A DNA stretch of 16,750 bases, taken from assembly GCA_964645285.1 (NCBI GenBank), contig CAZYDR010000083.1, forward strand, positions 1 to 16,750. Reading direction: 5' to 3'. The translations under genes and the position numbers were made by a program. This document shows, one piece after another, positions 16,152 through 16,750 of the stretch; the stretch's first letter is position 1; the number at the start of each line of letters is the position of its first letter. The notes under the pieces were generated by a model, which saw nothing but the letters and a program-made list of their open reading frames with translations, made no database searches and was not told where the DNA came from. Source of the DNA: JAYZAP01 sp964645285 (GTDB taxonomy: Bacteria; Pseudomonadota; Alphaproteobacteria; JAAXGF01).

Positions 16152-16564
16152 GGCTGAATGCCGTAGTCTTCGTGGCTCAGGTTGACGATGCCCTCGTCGT
16201 CGATCAGCCGGTCGACCATGAGGTAGGCCATGCCGTCGCGCTCGAAGGTGTCGCCCTCGACGGTGACCCCGTGGCTCTGGATTTCGAGGACAGCCGGACT
16301 GGCCACACTGCTTTGGTCATCACCGAACGCGAGGATTATGTAAACCTTGCCCCGGTCATCGAGGATGCCCACGGGAATGCCGCCCGCCGCACACCAGATG
16401 GCGCACTGATGATGGGCGGTACCCAGGGGGTACATGATCTCGGTGAGGTAACACCAGGAATCGATAACCTCGCCGGTTACGGTGAGGCGTTCCGCCAGTG
16501 CCTGCGCGGCGCCCCAGACCACGGCACAGAGCAGGCCCGCGAGGGCCCTATAGAATAATTTCAT
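16148..16564 (-). CDS. Exported small protein with His-His-x-C-x3-C motif
   Basis: Function not recognised. The 138-residue product has a signal peptide (hydrophobic 8-20, likely cleavage near AQALA at 20-24). The core reads GEVIDSWCYL, then HHQCAIWC with His51, His52, Cys54 and Cys58, then GIPVGILDDRGKVYIIL. Three cysteines and paired histidines give a plausible copper or heme site. It is the first gene of the operon, and its stop overlaps the next start as ATGA (16148-16151). The ATG at 16564 has GGGA about eight bases upstream. The C-terminal part (DRLIDDEGIVNLS) is acidic. Confidence 0.8.
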   Translation of the reverse strand: MKLFYRALAGLLCAVVWGAAQALAERLTVTGEVIDSWCYLTEIMYPLGTAHHQCAIWCAAGGIPVGILDDRGKVYIILAFGDDQSSVASPAVLEIQSHGVTVEGDTFERDGMAYLMVDRLIDDEGIVNLSHEDYGIQP

Positions 16565-16750
16565 GTCTGCATCCCACTGTCATATGGGACAAGGGCGATG
16601 ATAGCGCCGCGCCAATGGCGCGCCACACACCATCGATCACAAGTGCGTGTGCTGCTTGCTGCTACCCGCTAGAGCAGCTTCAAACAATACAGGGGCATTT
16701 GATGGTGCATTTGAGTGTTTTGGGTAGGAGCGGCGCGCCGCGCGATGCGG
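16565..16750. promoter_or_regulatory. Leader/promoter region of the SCO operon, with small repeats
   Basis: No gene is seen in these 186 bases, although a gene to the right may begin beyond the edge. From the operon start outward: TCCCA (16572-16576) and TGGGA (16585-16589, plus strand) can pair, and the GGGA ribosome binding site lies in that stem. CGCGCC-AAT-GGCGCG (16608-16622) is a hairpin. GCATTTGA occurs twice (16695-16702 and 16707-16714) at a 12-base period. GCGGCGCGCCGC (16730-16741) is a perfect palindrome. Any of these may regulate the operon; none is assigned. Confidence 0.4.

Noticed and set aside
1..16750. CRISPR array, insertion sequence, tRNA or rRNA
   Set aside because: No regularly spaced repeats, transposase motifs, terminal inverted repeats with target duplications, or tRNA-like cloverleaf were seen by eye.

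Overview
The window is GC-rich, tightly packed bacterial chromosome. ClpB, an M23 endopeptidase, a type I secretion pair, an ALDH7-type dehydrogenase and a Tat-type solute-binding protein point to an alphaproteobacterium, probably Rhodospirillales-like. That placement comes from protein style only; no rRNA or marker gene is present. I see no mobile element, CRISPR array, tRNA or rRNA.

Layout. 1-2019 (+): clpB, cut by the left edge. 2020-2154: a convergent gap holding several hairpins. 2155-7486 (-): a run transcribed right to left of M23 peptidase, Tex30/KANL3-like hydrolase, GNAT acetyltransferase and flavin amine oxidase. 7710-10766 (+): a type I secretion ABC transporter and its HlyD-type adaptor. 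10795-12309 (-): an aldehyde dehydrogenase of the alpha-aminoadipic semialdehyde/piperideine-6-carboxylate type. 12416-13072 (+): a membrane protein with a cyclic-nucleotide-binding domain. 13112-14239 (-): a PotD-like substrate-binding protein. 14360-15001: the 3' halves of a cupin gene (-) and a LysR gene (+) joined head to head. 15016-16564 (-): a three-gene overlapping operon of two related exported Cys-motif proteins and a SCO1/SenC copper chaperone. 16565-16750: an upstream region with small repeats.

The main pattern is gene decay. Seven of fifteen genes are broken. The GNAT gene has TGA where a Trp is expected. The ABC transporter has TAG at the Gln of its LSGGQ signature. The HlyD gene has a frameshift. 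The cNMP-binding gene has two opposite frameshifts. The binding protein has TAG where a Trp is expected. The cupin and LysR genes have lost their 5' halves, and LysR is also frameshifted. The remaining genes (clpB, M23, hydrolase, amine oxidase, ALDH, SCO operon) read through without lesions. Three inferred nonsense changes are all C:G to T:A transitions. This fits selective loss of accessory transport and regulatory functions, though assembly error must be excluded. The best candidate for an under-described system is the SCO1 operon with its two paralogous exported proteins carrying C-x3-C motifs.
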